Shown one piece after another: positions 18,353 to 27,142 of a stretch of DNA of 64,000 nt. Position 1 is the first letter of the stretch. Each line of letters starts with the position of its first letter. The notes under the pieces are model-generated. The model worked only from the letters and a program-made list of their open reading frames with translations, was not told where the DNA came from and did not search any database. The stretch comes from Paraburkholderia sp. (GTDB lineage: Bacteria; Pseudomonadota; Gammaproteobacteria; Burkholderiales; Burkholderiaceae). The DNA lies in NCBI GenBank assembly GCA_004322045.1, contig SCRN01000016.1, positions 62,001-126,000 of the forward strand. Reading direction: 5' to 3'. The position numbers and the translations under genes were made by a program.

Positions 18353-20107
18353 ATGGATTTCGGCTTCAATCTGAACCGCACCGCGAATGCGTCGGCGTGG
18401 CGCATCGCCCCTAATCGCTGGGATTTCGTTGCCTTTCCGCTCATCATCTGCGCGATCGCGATGGCCGCGATCGGCTTTCACCAGACGATGGCGCCGATTT
18501 CGACGCTCAAGACCCAGGTTATTTCGCTGAACCCCGCCATGCTGCCCGAGTACGCGCTGCGCACGACGCTGCGCATGCTCGCGGCCATCGTCGCGTCGTT
18601 CGCGTTCACGCTCGCCTACGGCACACTCGCGGCCAAGAGCCGCCGGGCGGGCATGGTGCTCGTGCCGATCCTCGATATTCTGCAGTCGGTGCCCGTGCTC
18701 GGCTATATCTCGTTTACGGTCACGTTCTTCCTCGCGCTCTTCCCCGCCCGCGTGCTGGGGGCGGAACTGGCCGCGATCTTCGCCATCTTCACGAGCCAAG
18801 CGTGGAACATGACGTTCAGCTTCTACCAGTCGTTGCGCACGGTGCCGCGCGATCTGGACGAAGTCTCGCGCGGGTTCCATCTGACGGCATGGCAGCGGTT
18901 CTGGAAGCTCGAGGTGCCGTTCTCGATGCCGGGCCTCATCTGGAACATGATGATGTCGATGTCGGGCGGCTGGTTCTTCGTCGTGGCATCCGAGGCGATT
19001 ACCGTCGGCAACAACACGATCACGCTGCCCGGTATCGGCGCGTATCTGGCGCAGGCCATTGCCGCGAAGAACCTTACGGCGATCGGCTGGGTGATCGTCA
19101 CGATGTCGGTCGTGATCCTCGCCTACGATCAACTGATGTTCCGCCCGCTCGTCGCCTGGGCCGACAAGTTCCGCATGGAGACGACGAGTTCGGGCGATGC
19201 GCCCGAATCGTGGCTGCTCGATCTCGTGCGCCGCACGCGGCTCATTCATCTGCTGCTCGTGCCCGCCGGCTGGATGTTCGCCAAGCTCGCGCGGATGCCG
19301 CTGCGTCTGCCGCGGGTCGATGCCGTGTCGTTCGTACGCCTTGCCCGCGGCGAGAAGCGCTCCCGTGTGGGCGATGCGGTGTGGGGCGTGGCGGTCTTGC
19401 TGGCAACGGCATATGTCGCCTGGCGCGTCGTAGCGTACGTGCGCACCGGCGTGACGGGTGCGGAAGTCGGCCACGTGCTGATGCTCGGCTTTATCACGCT
19501 CGCTCGCGTCGTCGTGCTGATCGCGATTTCGTCGCTGGTCTGGGTGCCGGTGGGCGTGAAGATCGGCCTGCGGCCGCGCATCGCCGAGAAGGCTCAGCCC
19601 ATTGCGCAATTTCTGGCTGCGTTTCCGGCGAATTTGCTGTTCCCCGTATTCGTGATCGTCATCGTGCGGTTTCATTTGAACCCCGACGTGTGGCTATCTC
19701 CGCTGATCGTGCTCGGCACGCAGTGGTATATCCTCTTCAACGTCATCGCCGGGACGATGGCTTATCCGAACGACTACCGCGAGGCCGCGACGAACTTCCG
19801 CATCCGGGGCTGGCAGTGGTGGCGCCAAGCGATGCTGCCGGGCATCTTTCCCTACTATGTGACGGGCGCGATCACGGCGTCCGGCGGCGCATGGAATGCG
19901 AGCATCGTGGCCGAGTTCGTGCAGTGGGGCGACACCAAAGTGGCGGCGCACGGGCTCGGGGCCTACATCGCCGAATACACGGCCGCCGGCGATTTCCCGA
20001 AGATCATTCTCGGTATCGCCGTGATGTCGCTGTTCGTGACGCTATTTAACCGGCTGCTCTGGCGTCCGCTCTATGCCTATGCGGAAGCGAAGCTGCGGCT
20101 CGATTGA
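18353..20107 (+). CDS. ABC transporter permease, two fused permease domains
   Basis: A 584-residue inner-membrane protein with two complete BPD_transp_1 domains in one chain (about 60-290 and 350-580). Each has an EAA-like coupling loop: DEVSRGFHLTAWQRFWKLEVP and REAATNFRIRGWQWW. It belongs to the nitrate/sulfonate/bicarbonate (NitT/TauT-like) class. GAGGGGGG lies just before the ATG at 18353; the longer upstream frame is a low-complexity extension. The next gene, 67 bases on, is its ATPase. No periplasmic binding protein gene is present in the window, so the substrate is unknown. Confidence 0.88.
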   Translation: MDFGFNLNRTANASAWRIAPNRWDFVAFPLIICAIAMAAIGFHQTMAPISTLKTQVISLNPAMLPEYALRTTLRMLAAIVASFAFTLAYGTLAAKSRRAGMVLVPILDILQSVPVLGYISFTVTFFLALFPARVLGAELAAIFAIFTSQAWNMTFSFYQSLRTVPRDLDEVSRGFHLTAWQRFWKLEVPFSMPGLIWNMMMSMSGGWFFVVASEAITVGNNTITLPGIGAYLAQAIAAKNLTAIGWVIVTMSVVILAYDQLMFRPLVAWADKFRMETTSSGDAPESWLLDLVRRTRLIHLLLVPAGWMFAKLARMPLRLPRVDAVSFVRLARGEKRSRVGDAVWGVAVLLATAYVAWRVVAYVRTGVTGAEVGHVLMLGFITLARVVVLIAISSLVWVPVGVKIGLRPRIAEKAQPIAQFLAAFPANLLFPVFVIVIVRFHLNPDVWLSPLIVLGTQWYILFNVIAGTMAYPNDYREAATNFRIRGWQWWRQAMLPGIFPYYVTGAITASGGAWNASIVAEFVQWGDTKVAAHGLGAYIAEYTAAGDFPKIILGIAVMSLFVTLFNRLLWRPLYAYAEAKLRLD

Positions 20108-20174
20108 TCGAGAGCTAGCTTTCGGGCGCGCGAACGGCGCGCCTACCCAGTGCTCAATTCAAGAGTGAAGCGCA

Positions 20175-21524
20175 ATGCAAAATCCCAAAGCTGACCTCAG
20201 TGCCGGCTCATTGACCAGCGCCGCGACGCCCGCGCTGCGCCCGGGCGCAGAAGTACTCGACGTCAAGGGCGTGCGCCGCGGTTTTTCGAAGGCGCAAGGC
20301 GAGTTGCTCGTGCTGGACGACGTCAATCTGACGTTGCGCGAGGGCGAAATCGTCGGGCTTCTTGGGCGTTCGGGCTCGGGCAAATCCACCCTTTTGCGCA
20401 TCATCGCGGGCCTCATCGAGCCTACCGCGGGCGAGGTGCGCTACCTAGGCGAGCCGCTTTCCGGCCCGGCCGAAGGGGTGGCGATGGTGTTTCAGACGTT
20501 CGCGCTGTTCCCGTGGCTCACGGTGCTGCAAAACGTCGAGGCGGGCCTCGAAGCCCAAGGCGTGGGGGTGCGCGAGCGCCGGGAACGGGCACTGGCGGCG
20601 ATCGACCTGATCGGCCTCGACGGTTTCGAGAACGCCTATCCGCGCGAGTTGTCGGGCGGCATGCGCCAACGCGTGGGCTTCGCGCGCGCGCTCGTCGTCG
20701 ACCCGACGCTGCTGCTGATGGACGAACCGTTCTCTGCGCTCGACGTCCTGACGGCCGAGACGCTGCGCACCGACTTGTTGGACCTGTGGACGCAACGGCG
20801 CATGCCGATCAAATCGGTGCTGATCGTCACGCATAACATCGAAGAAGCCGTGTTCATGTGCGATCGCATTCTCGTGCTCTCGTCGAACCCTGGGCGCGTG
20901 CTTGCTGAAATCAAAGTGCCGTTCGCGCACCCGCGCAACCGGCTCGATCCCGCTTTCCGCCGGCTGGTCGACGAGATCTACGCGAAGATGACCGCGCGCC
21001 GCACCGACGAGGCGACCAAGAAGGGGCTCGAGTTGGGCAGTTGGTTGCCGAGCGTGTCGACGAACTTGATGGCCGGCTTGATCGAGACGCTCGCGGCCCC
21101 GCCTTACCATGGCCGAGCCGATATGCCCGAGATCGCGCGTTCGCTGCACCTCGAGGTGGACGATTTGTTCCCGATCGCGGAAGTGCTGCAGCACTTGGGT
21201 TTTGCCGACGTGCGCGAGGGCGATATTTTCCTGACGCCGCCGGCTCGTGTATTCGCCGAATTCGGCACCCAAGAACGCAAGATGATGTTCGCCGAGCATT
21301 TGCTGCGTCACGTACCGTTGGCCGCGCGTATCAAGAAAGTGCTCAACGAGCGCCCTGGCCATCGCGCGCCGCGTGTGCGCTTCGAGCAAGAACTCGAGGA
21401 TTTTCTGTCCGACAGCGCGGCGGAGGAGACGCTCGACGCCGTCGTCAACTGGGGCCGTTACGGGGAAATCTTTTCGTACAACGACCAGACGGAAATCTTC
21501 AGCTTGGAAGACGTCGAGTCGTAA
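20175..21524 (+). CDS. ABC transporter ATPase with C-terminal AAA-associated domain
   Basis: A 449-residue protein. Residues about 25-270 form an ABC ATPase: Walker A LGRSGSGKST, signature ELSGGMRQRVGFARAL, Walker B LLLMDEPFSALD, and the H-loop in VTHNIEEAV, typical of the nitrate/sulfonate group. Residues about 310-440 are an extra domain (PEIARSLHLEVDDLFPIAEV onward) matching the AAA-associated C-terminal domain that accompanies this transporter type. It pairs with the fused permease upstream; the C-terminal domain may sense or gate transport, which is inference. Confidence 0.87.
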   Translation: MQNPKADLSAGSLTSAATPALRPGAEVLDVKGVRRGFSKAQGELLVLDDVNLTLREGEIVGLLGRSGSGKSTLLRIIAGLIEPTAGEVRYLGEPLSGPAEGVAMVFQTFALFPWLTVLQNVEAGLEAQGVGVRERRERALAAIDLIGLDGFENAYPRELSGGMRQRVGFARALVVDPTLLLMDEPFSALDVLTAETLRTDLLDLWTQRRMPIKSVLIVTHNIEEAVFMCDRILVLSSNPGRVLAEIKVPFAHPRNRLDPAFRRLVDEIYAKMTARRTDEATKKGLELGSWLPSVSTNLMAGLIETLAAPPYHGRADMPEIARSLHLEVDDLFPIAEVLQHLGFADVREGDIFLTPPARVFAEFGTQERKMMFAEHLLRHVPLAARIKKVLNERPGHRAPRVRFEQELEDFLSDSAAEETLDAVVNWGRYGEIFSYNDQTEIFSLEDVES

Positions 21525-21620
21525 ACGGCGGCCAAGTCTGCGGGCGCTCCGTCTCTCTGGCTATCTGAAAGAAAGACGCGCTGCACCGCCCTTCTCCGGG
21601 CGAGTGCGGGGCGTTTGCGT

Positions 21621-22685
21621 TCAGCCCTCGGGCGTACCGGCGCCCTCGTCTTCTTCCTCGTAAGTGCCCAGGCGGTTATAGAGCGTCTTCAGGCTCACGC
21701 CGAGCGCCTTCGCCGCGCGCCGCTTGTCGCCGCCGCAGTACTTGAGGGTGCCGAGGATCATTTGCCGCTGCGCCTCGGCGAGTGGCGTACCCACCCAAAT
21801 GCTCATCGCATCGCCTTGCGTCACCGCCTTCTTCGAGCGAGCGGCAAGCCGCGGATGTTCGATCTCGACCGTTTTCTCGGCGAGGATGAAGGCGCGGTAG
21901 ACGCTATTCTTCAGCTCGCGCACGTTGCCCGGCCACGAGTAGGTGCGCAGTGTTTCCTTCGCGCGTTTGCTGAAGACTTTATTCGTGCCTTCTTGCTTGT
22001 TCAGTTCCGCCAGGAAGTGCTGTGCGAGCAGCTCGCGATCGCCTTCGCGTTCGCGCAACGGCGGCGCGCGCAGCGGAAACACGGCGAGCCGATACATCAA
22101 GTCTTCGCGTAAGCCGTTTTCCTTCACCGCCACGAGCGGATCGCGATTCGTGGCGGCGATGACGCGCACGTCGCTGCGCAGCAGTTCGGTGCCGCCGACG
22201 CGATAGAACGTGCCCGTTTCGAGCGCACGCAGCAGTTTGACTTGGCGCACCGGCATCATCTCGGTGACTTCGTCGAGGAACAAGGTGCCGCCGTTCGCGT
22301 GCTCGAAGTAGCCAGCGCGGCCCTGGATAGCGCCGGTGAAGCTGCCGCGCTCGTGGCCGAACAGCTCGGCCTCGAGCAGGCTGTCGGGAATCGCGCCGCA
22401 GTTCACGGCGACGAACGGCCTATCCTTGCGCGCGCTGCGGTCGTGGATCGTGCGGGCGACGAGCTCCTTGCCCGTGCCGGATTCGCCGACGACCAGCACG
22501 GTCGCGTCGGTTGCTGCGACGCGCTCGATTTGCTCGTACAACTCGAGCATCGGCGGGGAGGAACCGTATAGCAGCCCGTACGATTCGAGTCCAGCCGCGT
22601 CGCGCTCGAGGTTCTTTGCGCAGCGTGCCGCAGCGCCGTGCTCGGGCGATGCGGCTGCAGGTTCGATCTCGGTAAACTCGGCCAT
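21621..22685 (-). CDS. Sigma-54-dependent activator without receiver domain
   Basis: A 354-residue AAA+ enhancer-binding protein. Walker A GESGTGKE is at residues 67-74, the sigma-54 contact loop is GSFTGA (114-119, the common Ser variant of GAFTGA), Walker B is GGTLFLDEV, and the R-finger region is ATNRDP. A Fis-type helix-turn-helix closes the protein (DKRRAAKALGVSLKTLYNRL). The first 40 residues are too short for a receiver or GAF domain, so activity must be controlled by expression or a partner protein, as for PspF. It stands beside a second sigma-54 regulator, and rpoN is 4.5 kb away. The start at 22685 lacks a strong ribosome-binding site. Confidence 0.87.
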   Translation of the reverse strand: MAEFTEIEPAAASPEHGAAARCAKNLERDAAGLESYGLLYGSSPPMLELYEQIERVAATDATVLVVGESGTGKELVARTIHDRSARKDRPFVAVNCGAIPDSLLEAELFGHERGSFTGAIQGRAGYFEHANGGTLFLDEVTEMMPVRQVKLLRALETGTFYRVGGTELLRSDVRVIAATNRDPLVAVKENGLREDLMYRLAVFPLRAPPLREREGDRELLAQHFLAELNKQEGTNKVFSKRAKETLRTYSWPGNVRELKNSVYRAFILAEKTVEIEHPRLAARSKKAVTQGDAMSIWVGTPLAEAQRQMILGTLKYCGGDKRRAAKALGVSLKTLYNRLGTYEEEDEGAGTPEG

Positions 22686-22961
22686 GTGGTTGCAGTCCAG
22701 AGGGCGCTTACGCGCCGGAAATGAGGGTGCTTGTTTCCTTCGGCGCCAACGCGCGTGGCTAGTTCCAAAAGAGTATTTAACCACGTCACGCGCGCGGAAC
22801 GTAGCCGCTTGCGAGCGGACGCGCTGGCACGAAAGCTGCGGCTCAGGCAATTCGACGATCAGCGGAACTCCACGTTCCCGGATCGATCCCACAGGGAGTC
22901 GGGCGGAGCGCAAGCGCCGCTCCAGCTCGTCGATGAACCGAGCAAATGCTAGGGGGATATG

Positions 22962-23261
22962 ATGGCTCGTCCCAGAATCGGCGTTTTCGGCGCCTTGATC
23001 GCGGTTGGCGGCATGATCGCGTGGCGTTGGGCGCAAAAGCATCGCGCATCGCAGGCACGGCTCGCGGGCGAGCTGAGCCGGTGGGAAGGCGAAGGCGGCG
23101 CAGTGGTGTCGCAGTCGGCGGCAGCCGCAACCGCAAGCGCGTTGCCCGCGTCGCCTGACGGGCGCGGACCCAAGGTCGTCCCCAACGGGGCGGGCCAAGA
23201 CGCGTTCGGCCAGGTGGGCGGTACCCGCGACGCGTGGATTTTTCCTCACGGGCATAGCTGA
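22962..23261 (+). CDS. Small membrane-anchored hypothetical protein
   Basis: About 99 residues: MARPRIGVFGALIAVGGMIA begins with one hydrophobic helix (8-22), followed by a basic WRWAQKHR segment and a low-complexity tail. AGGGGGA at 22951-22957 precedes two adjacent ATG codons (22959 and 22962). A strong terminator follows at 23291. It lies between two sigma-54 activator genes. I do not recognise a function. Confidence 0.6.
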   Translation: MARPRIGVFGALIAVGGMIAWRWAQKHRASQARLAGELSRWEGEGGAVVSQSAAAATASALPASPDGRGPKVVPNGAGQDAFGQVGGTRDAWIFPHGHS

Positions 23262-23290
23262 CGCCGCGTCGCGCGCGTTACGCAGCCCGA

Positions 23291-23319
23291 GAGCGCCGCC
23301 CGTCCGGCGGCGCTCGTTT
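23291..23319 (+). terminator. Rho-independent terminator
   Basis: Perfect 10-bp stem GAGCGCCGCC / GGCGGCGCTC with a 5-nt loop (CGTCC), then GTTTTA. It ends the transcript of the small membrane protein gene. Confidence 0.8.
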
Positions 23320-23465
23320 TACCCGAGTTGTGCTGAATCACTCGCTTCCGTCGTTGCCTCTAGGCAAAATGATGCGACGACCGAAGCGGTTAGGGGGCGT
23401 TTGCGCCGCACGTCGGCTTGCGTCCCATTTTTCAACCCTTATTTGACACTGACCCGCTAACTCAG

Positions 23466-24869
23466 ATGCCACATGTGCTGATTGTCGACGACGACCCCGA
23501 AACCCGCGAAGCACTCGTATCGATCATCGCTGCAGACGGTTTGACGACGGCGACCGCCGGCGACTTGCGCGAGGCGCGCATTCAGCTCGTGCGGCAGACG
23601 CCGGATGTCGTCTTCACCGATTTGCAATTGCCGGACGGCAGCGGCGTCGATTTGTTCGAAGATCTCGATCCGCGCTCGGGTGTCGAAATCATCGTCATTA
23701 CCGGTCACGCGACGGTCGAATCGGCCGTCACGGCGCTCAAGTTGGGTGCGACTGACTATCTCGTCAAGCCGATCAACATGCAGCGTGTCAAAGCGGTGCT
23801 GGACCGGCTGCCGCGTGCGGGCGATTTGAAAGCGCAAATCGGCACGCTGCGCGGCGAATTGCGCCGCATGGGGCGCTTCGGCTTGATGCTCGGCAATTCA
23901 CCCGCGATGCAGTCGGTCTACGACCAGATCAGTCGCGTGGCGCCCACCGCTGCGTCGGTGCTGCTCGTCGGCGAGTCGGGCACGGGCAAGGAAGTCGCGG
24001 CGCAGACCATCCACGAGCTGAGCTTGCGCCGCAAGCATGCCTTTCTTGCGGTGAATTGCGGCGCGATATCGCCGAACTTGATCGAATCGGAGATGTTCGG
24101 TCACGAGCGCGGCTCGTTCACGGGGGCGGACCGGCAGCACAAGGGCTACTTCGAGCGAGCCAGCGGCGGGACGATCTTCCTCGATGAGATCACCGAGATG
24201 CCGGCCGAACTTCAAGTCAAGTTCCTGCGCGTGCTCGAAACCGGCATGTTCATGCGCGTGGGCACCACCAAGGAGATCGAGACCGACGTGCGCGTGATTG
24301 CCGCGACGAACCGCGATCCCGAGGAGGCGGTGCTCGAGGGCAAGCTGCGTCTGGATCTCTATCATCGGCTCAACGTCTTCCCGATTAGCCTGCCGCCGCT
24401 GCGCGAGCGCGGCAACGACGTATGGCTGCTGGCGCAAGCGTTTTTGGACGACCACAACGAACGCCACGGCACGCACAAGCAATTCCCGCCGCCGGTGAAG
24501 GACATGATGCTCTCGTACCCGTGGCCCGGTAACGTGCGCGAATTGAAGAATTACGTGCAGCGTGCCTTCATCATGGCGAGCCCCGACGCGGACAGCACGG
24601 CAGCCGTGCCGTTGCAGATTTCGCTGTCCAAGCCCTCGACGGGCACGGCTGTGACGATTCCGTTCGGCACGTCGCTAGCAATGGCAGACCGTCAGTTGAT
24701 TCTCGCGACGTTGGAGCAGTGCGGCGGTGTGAAGACACGGGCGGCGGAGATTCTCGGGATCAGCTTGAAGACGCTTTATAACCGGCTCGTCGAATATGGC
24801 GAGGACGCGAAATCGGCGAGCGAGAGCGACACCGCCGGCGAAGCGGGGCAGGCCACCGCCGGGAGATGA
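23466..24869 (+). CDS. NtrC-family sigma-54-dependent response regulator
   Basis: A 467-residue protein from the ATG at 23466 (MPHVLIVDDDPETREALVSI). The receiver domain has Asp52 as phospho-acceptor (VVFTDLQLPDGSG). The AAA+ domain has Walker A GESGTGKE, the GSFTGA sigma-54 loop and Walker B GGTIFLDEI. A Fis-type helix-turn-helix (VKTRAAEILGISLKTLYNRL) lies near the C terminus, followed by an Ala/Ser/Glu tail. No cognate histidine kinase is adjacent, so it is an orphan regulator in this window. Its helix-turn-helix and AAA+ core are close to those of the neighbouring receiver-less activator, suggesting duplication. Confidence 0.9.
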   Translation: MPHVLIVDDDPETREALVSIIAADGLTTATAGDLREARIQLVRQTPDVVFTDLQLPDGSGVDLFEDLDPRSGVEIIVITGHATVESAVTALKLGATDYLVKPINMQRVKAVLDRLPRAGDLKAQIGTLRGELRRMGRFGLMLGNSPAMQSVYDQISRVAPTAASVLLVGESGTGKEVAAQTIHELSLRRKHAFLAVNCGAISPNLIESEMFGHERGSFTGADRQHKGYFERASGGTIFLDEITEMPAELQVKFLRVLETGMFMRVGTTKEIETDVRVIAATNRDPEEAVLEGKLRLDLYHRLNVFPISLPPLRERGNDVWLLAQAFLDDHNERHGTHKQFPPPVKDMMLSYPWPGNVRELKNYVQRAFIMASPDADSTAAVPLQISLSKPSTGTAVTIPFGTSLAMADRQLILATLEQCGGVKTRAAEILGISLKTLYNRLVEYGEDAKSASESDTAGEAGQATAGR

Positions 24870-25072
24870 CCGGGTCCGCGGCGCAGATGGGCGATCCACC
24901 GTCGATTCCCCCTGATGTTCCGAGAATGCACTGATGGTATGAACAACGGTGGTTGGGGCACGGCGAGTGTATCGGTTACAAATCTGACGCAATTGTTACC
25001 GCGCGAACCGTCGCCAGGCAGCCTAAACTTAAGTGTTTATCCTGCCACTCGCCTGCTCTTGGAGATCGTTCC

Positions 25073-25291
25073 ATGAGACATCCCGCGTTGCGGCGCTCGG
25101 CGCGCCATGCGCTCAAGCGCGAAGCAAAGAACGGCGGCGGTTTTCCCGCTCGCTCGACGTCGTCGCAGGACCCTGCCGCCCAGAACCGCGCCGCGCCCGG
25201 TTCGCCCGCTGACGGCGACGAGAACCAAGGTGGCGCACGCGCCGAGGGGCTCGACTACCAGCGCGATTTGGGCTCCGAGCAAGACGCATAG
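25073..25291 (+). CDS. Small hypothetical protein
   Basis: A 72-residue, very hydrophilic protein beginning MRHPALRRSARHALKREAKN, with a GGAG eight bases before the ATG. The C-terminal half is acidic and Gly/Ala/Gln-rich, likely disordered. It lies alone between the NtrC-family regulator and otsA. No family is recognised; the ribosome-binding site and composition make it likely but not certain to be real. Confidence 0.5.
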   Translation: MRHPALRRSARHALKREAKNGGGFPARSTSSQDPAAQNRAAPGSPADGDENQGGARAEGLDYQRDLGSEQDA

Positions 25292-25576
25292 CGCGGCGCC
25301 CCGGACGCATTCTCATGGGGTGCGCCCTGGCGCGGTGTCGTCTGCGCATGGCCGATTTCGAACGCGGCAATGACCGCAACGTCCCCGTGCGCGTAGCGCT
25401 TCGTTGCGCGTGCGTGCTTCGTTGAAGCATCCTTTTCGGCGCATGGGGGTATCAACACCATTGCATTGCTCCGACGTTTATCGCGGCACGCACCTTGCAT
25501 GCGAGATGTGGGGCGACGGCGAGAACAGAAGGTTCGCCGCGCAGAAAATATGCCAACCGAAGAGGTGGAGCCGCCA

Positions 25577-26998
25577 ATGAGCAGACTTATCGTGGTGTCA
25601 AACCGCGTCGCGCCGACGCAGGAGGGCCGCCCCGCGGCAGGGGGGCTCGCGATCGGCGTGCTGGACGCCCTGAAGGAAACCGGGGGTGTCTGGTTCGGAT
25701 GGAGTGGGGAAATCGTGGGCGAAGCGCAGTCCCCCTCGATCGACGTGCAGGGCAAGGTCACATACGCGACCGTGGGCCTGACGAGGCGCGATTACGATCA
25801 GTACTACAGAGGATTTTCGAACGCGACCTTGTGGCCGACGTTTCACTATCGCACCGACTTATCGCGCTACGATCGGCAGGAATACGCCGGCTATCTGCGC
25901 GTGAACGCGATGCTGGCAAGGCAGTTGAAGGCGATGCTTCGTCCCGACGACATCATCTGGGTTCACGACTACCACCTCTTGCCGTTCGCGCGTGCATTGC
26001 GCGATATCGGGGTGACCAATCCCGTCGGCTTCTTCCTGCATATCCCTTTCCCTGTTCCCGAGATGCTGCGGACCGTGCCGCCGCATGAGGAGCTCGTCAA
26101 GGCGATGTGCAGCTACGACGTGATCGGCTTTCAAACGCAGGCCGATAGGCAATCGTTCGTCGACTATGTGGAGCGCGGCGGGTTCGGCACCGCCAGCGAT
26201 GACGGCATGATCCACGCGTTCGGCCGCGTGTTGAAGGTGGGCGCCTACCCGATCGGCATCTATCCCGACGCCATCGCCAAAGCGGCTCAACAATTCTCCG
26301 ATCGCAAGCCCGTGGGCACGCTGCGAGATGCGATGCGCGGACGCCGCATCATCATGAGCGTGGATCGCCTCGATTATTCGAAGGGGCTCGTCGAACGCTT
26401 CCAAGCGTTCGAGCGTTTGCTGCTCGGATCGCCGCATTGGCATGGGCGGGTTTCGCTCGTGCAGATTGCTCCGCCGACCCGCTCTGACGTCCAGACCTAT
26501 CAGCGGATTCGCCAGACGCTCGAAGGCGAGGCGGGCCGCATCAACGGGCGCTTCGCGCAGCTCGATTGGACGCCGATCCAATACCTGAATCGAAAATACG
26601 AGCGCAACCTGCTGATGGCGCTGTTCCGCCTCTCGCAGGTGGGCTACGTCACGCCGTTGCGCGACGGCATGAATCTCGTCGCGAAGGAATACGTGGCGTC
26701 GCAAGATCCGGAAGACCCGGGCGTACTCGTGCTCTCGCAGTTTGCGGGCGCTGCAGAGCAATTGCCGGGTGCGCTCGTCGTCAATCCGTTCGACCTCACG
26801 CAGATGGCCGAGGCGCTCGAGCGCGCGCTGTCGATGCCGATCGAAGACCGCAAGGCTCGCCATGCGGACATGATGGCAATGCTGCGCGTGAACGATCTAT
26901 CGACCTGGCGCGATGCGTTCTTGGTCGATCTGCGGCGAGTCACGAGCGCGGCGTCCGTCACGCGAAAGGCCGTCAAGCTCGCCGATATCGCCGCGTGA
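25577..26998 (+). CDS. otsA: Trehalose-6-phosphate synthase
   Basis: A 473-residue GT20 glycosyltransferase, which joins UDP-glucose and glucose-6-phosphate to trehalose-6-phosphate for osmoprotection. Family motifs: SNRVAP near the N terminus, [39 protein letters not shown] (donor site Arg and Lys) and [18 protein letters not shown]. The ATG at 25577 follows a GAGG/TGGAG site; the upstream 37 codons of open frame are not family-like. otsB is not adjacent. The gene converges on rpoN through a shared hairpin terminator. Confidence 0.95.
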   Translation: MSRLIVVSNRVAPTQEGRPAAGGLAIGVLDALKETGGVWFGWSGEIVGEAQSPSIDVQGKVTYATVGLTRRDYDQYYRGFSNATLWPTFHYRTDLSRYDRQEYAGYLRVNAMLARQLKAMLRPDDIIWVHDYHLLPFARALRDIGVTNPVGFFLHIPFPVPEMLRTVPPHEELVKAMCSYDVIGFQTQADRQSFVDYVERGGFGTASDDGMIHAFGRVLKVGAYPIGIYPDAIAKAAQQFSDRKPVGTLRDAMRGRRIIMSVDRLDYSKGLVERFQAFERLLLGSPHWHGRVSLVQIAPPTRSDVQTYQRIRQTLEGEAGRINGRFAQLDWTPIQYLNRKYERNLLMALFRLSQVGYVTPLRDGMNLVAKEYVASQDPEDPGVLVLSQFAGAAEQLPGALVVNPFDLTQMAEALERALSMPIEDRKARHADMMAMLRVNDLSTWRDAFLVDLRRVTSAASVTRKAVKLADIAA

Positions 26999-27069
26999 GC
27001 GGCACGGCTTGACCGCGTCAAGGCAAGGGGCAAGCGGGCCCTGGCGCAGGTCCCGACGATCGAAATCAA

Positions 27070-27094
27070 AAGGCCGGCATGGGCAGCCGGCCTT
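27070..27094. terminator. Bidirectional terminator between otsA and rpoN
   Basis: Perfect 9-bp stem AAGGCCGGC / GCCGGCCTT with a 7-nt loop. AAA precedes and GTTTCG follows, so it can act on both converging transcripts. Confidence 0.75.
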
Positions 27095-27142
27095 GTTTCG
27101 TTATGGGGTTAAGAAGGCAAAGCTGCCCTCAACCCTCGAGCC

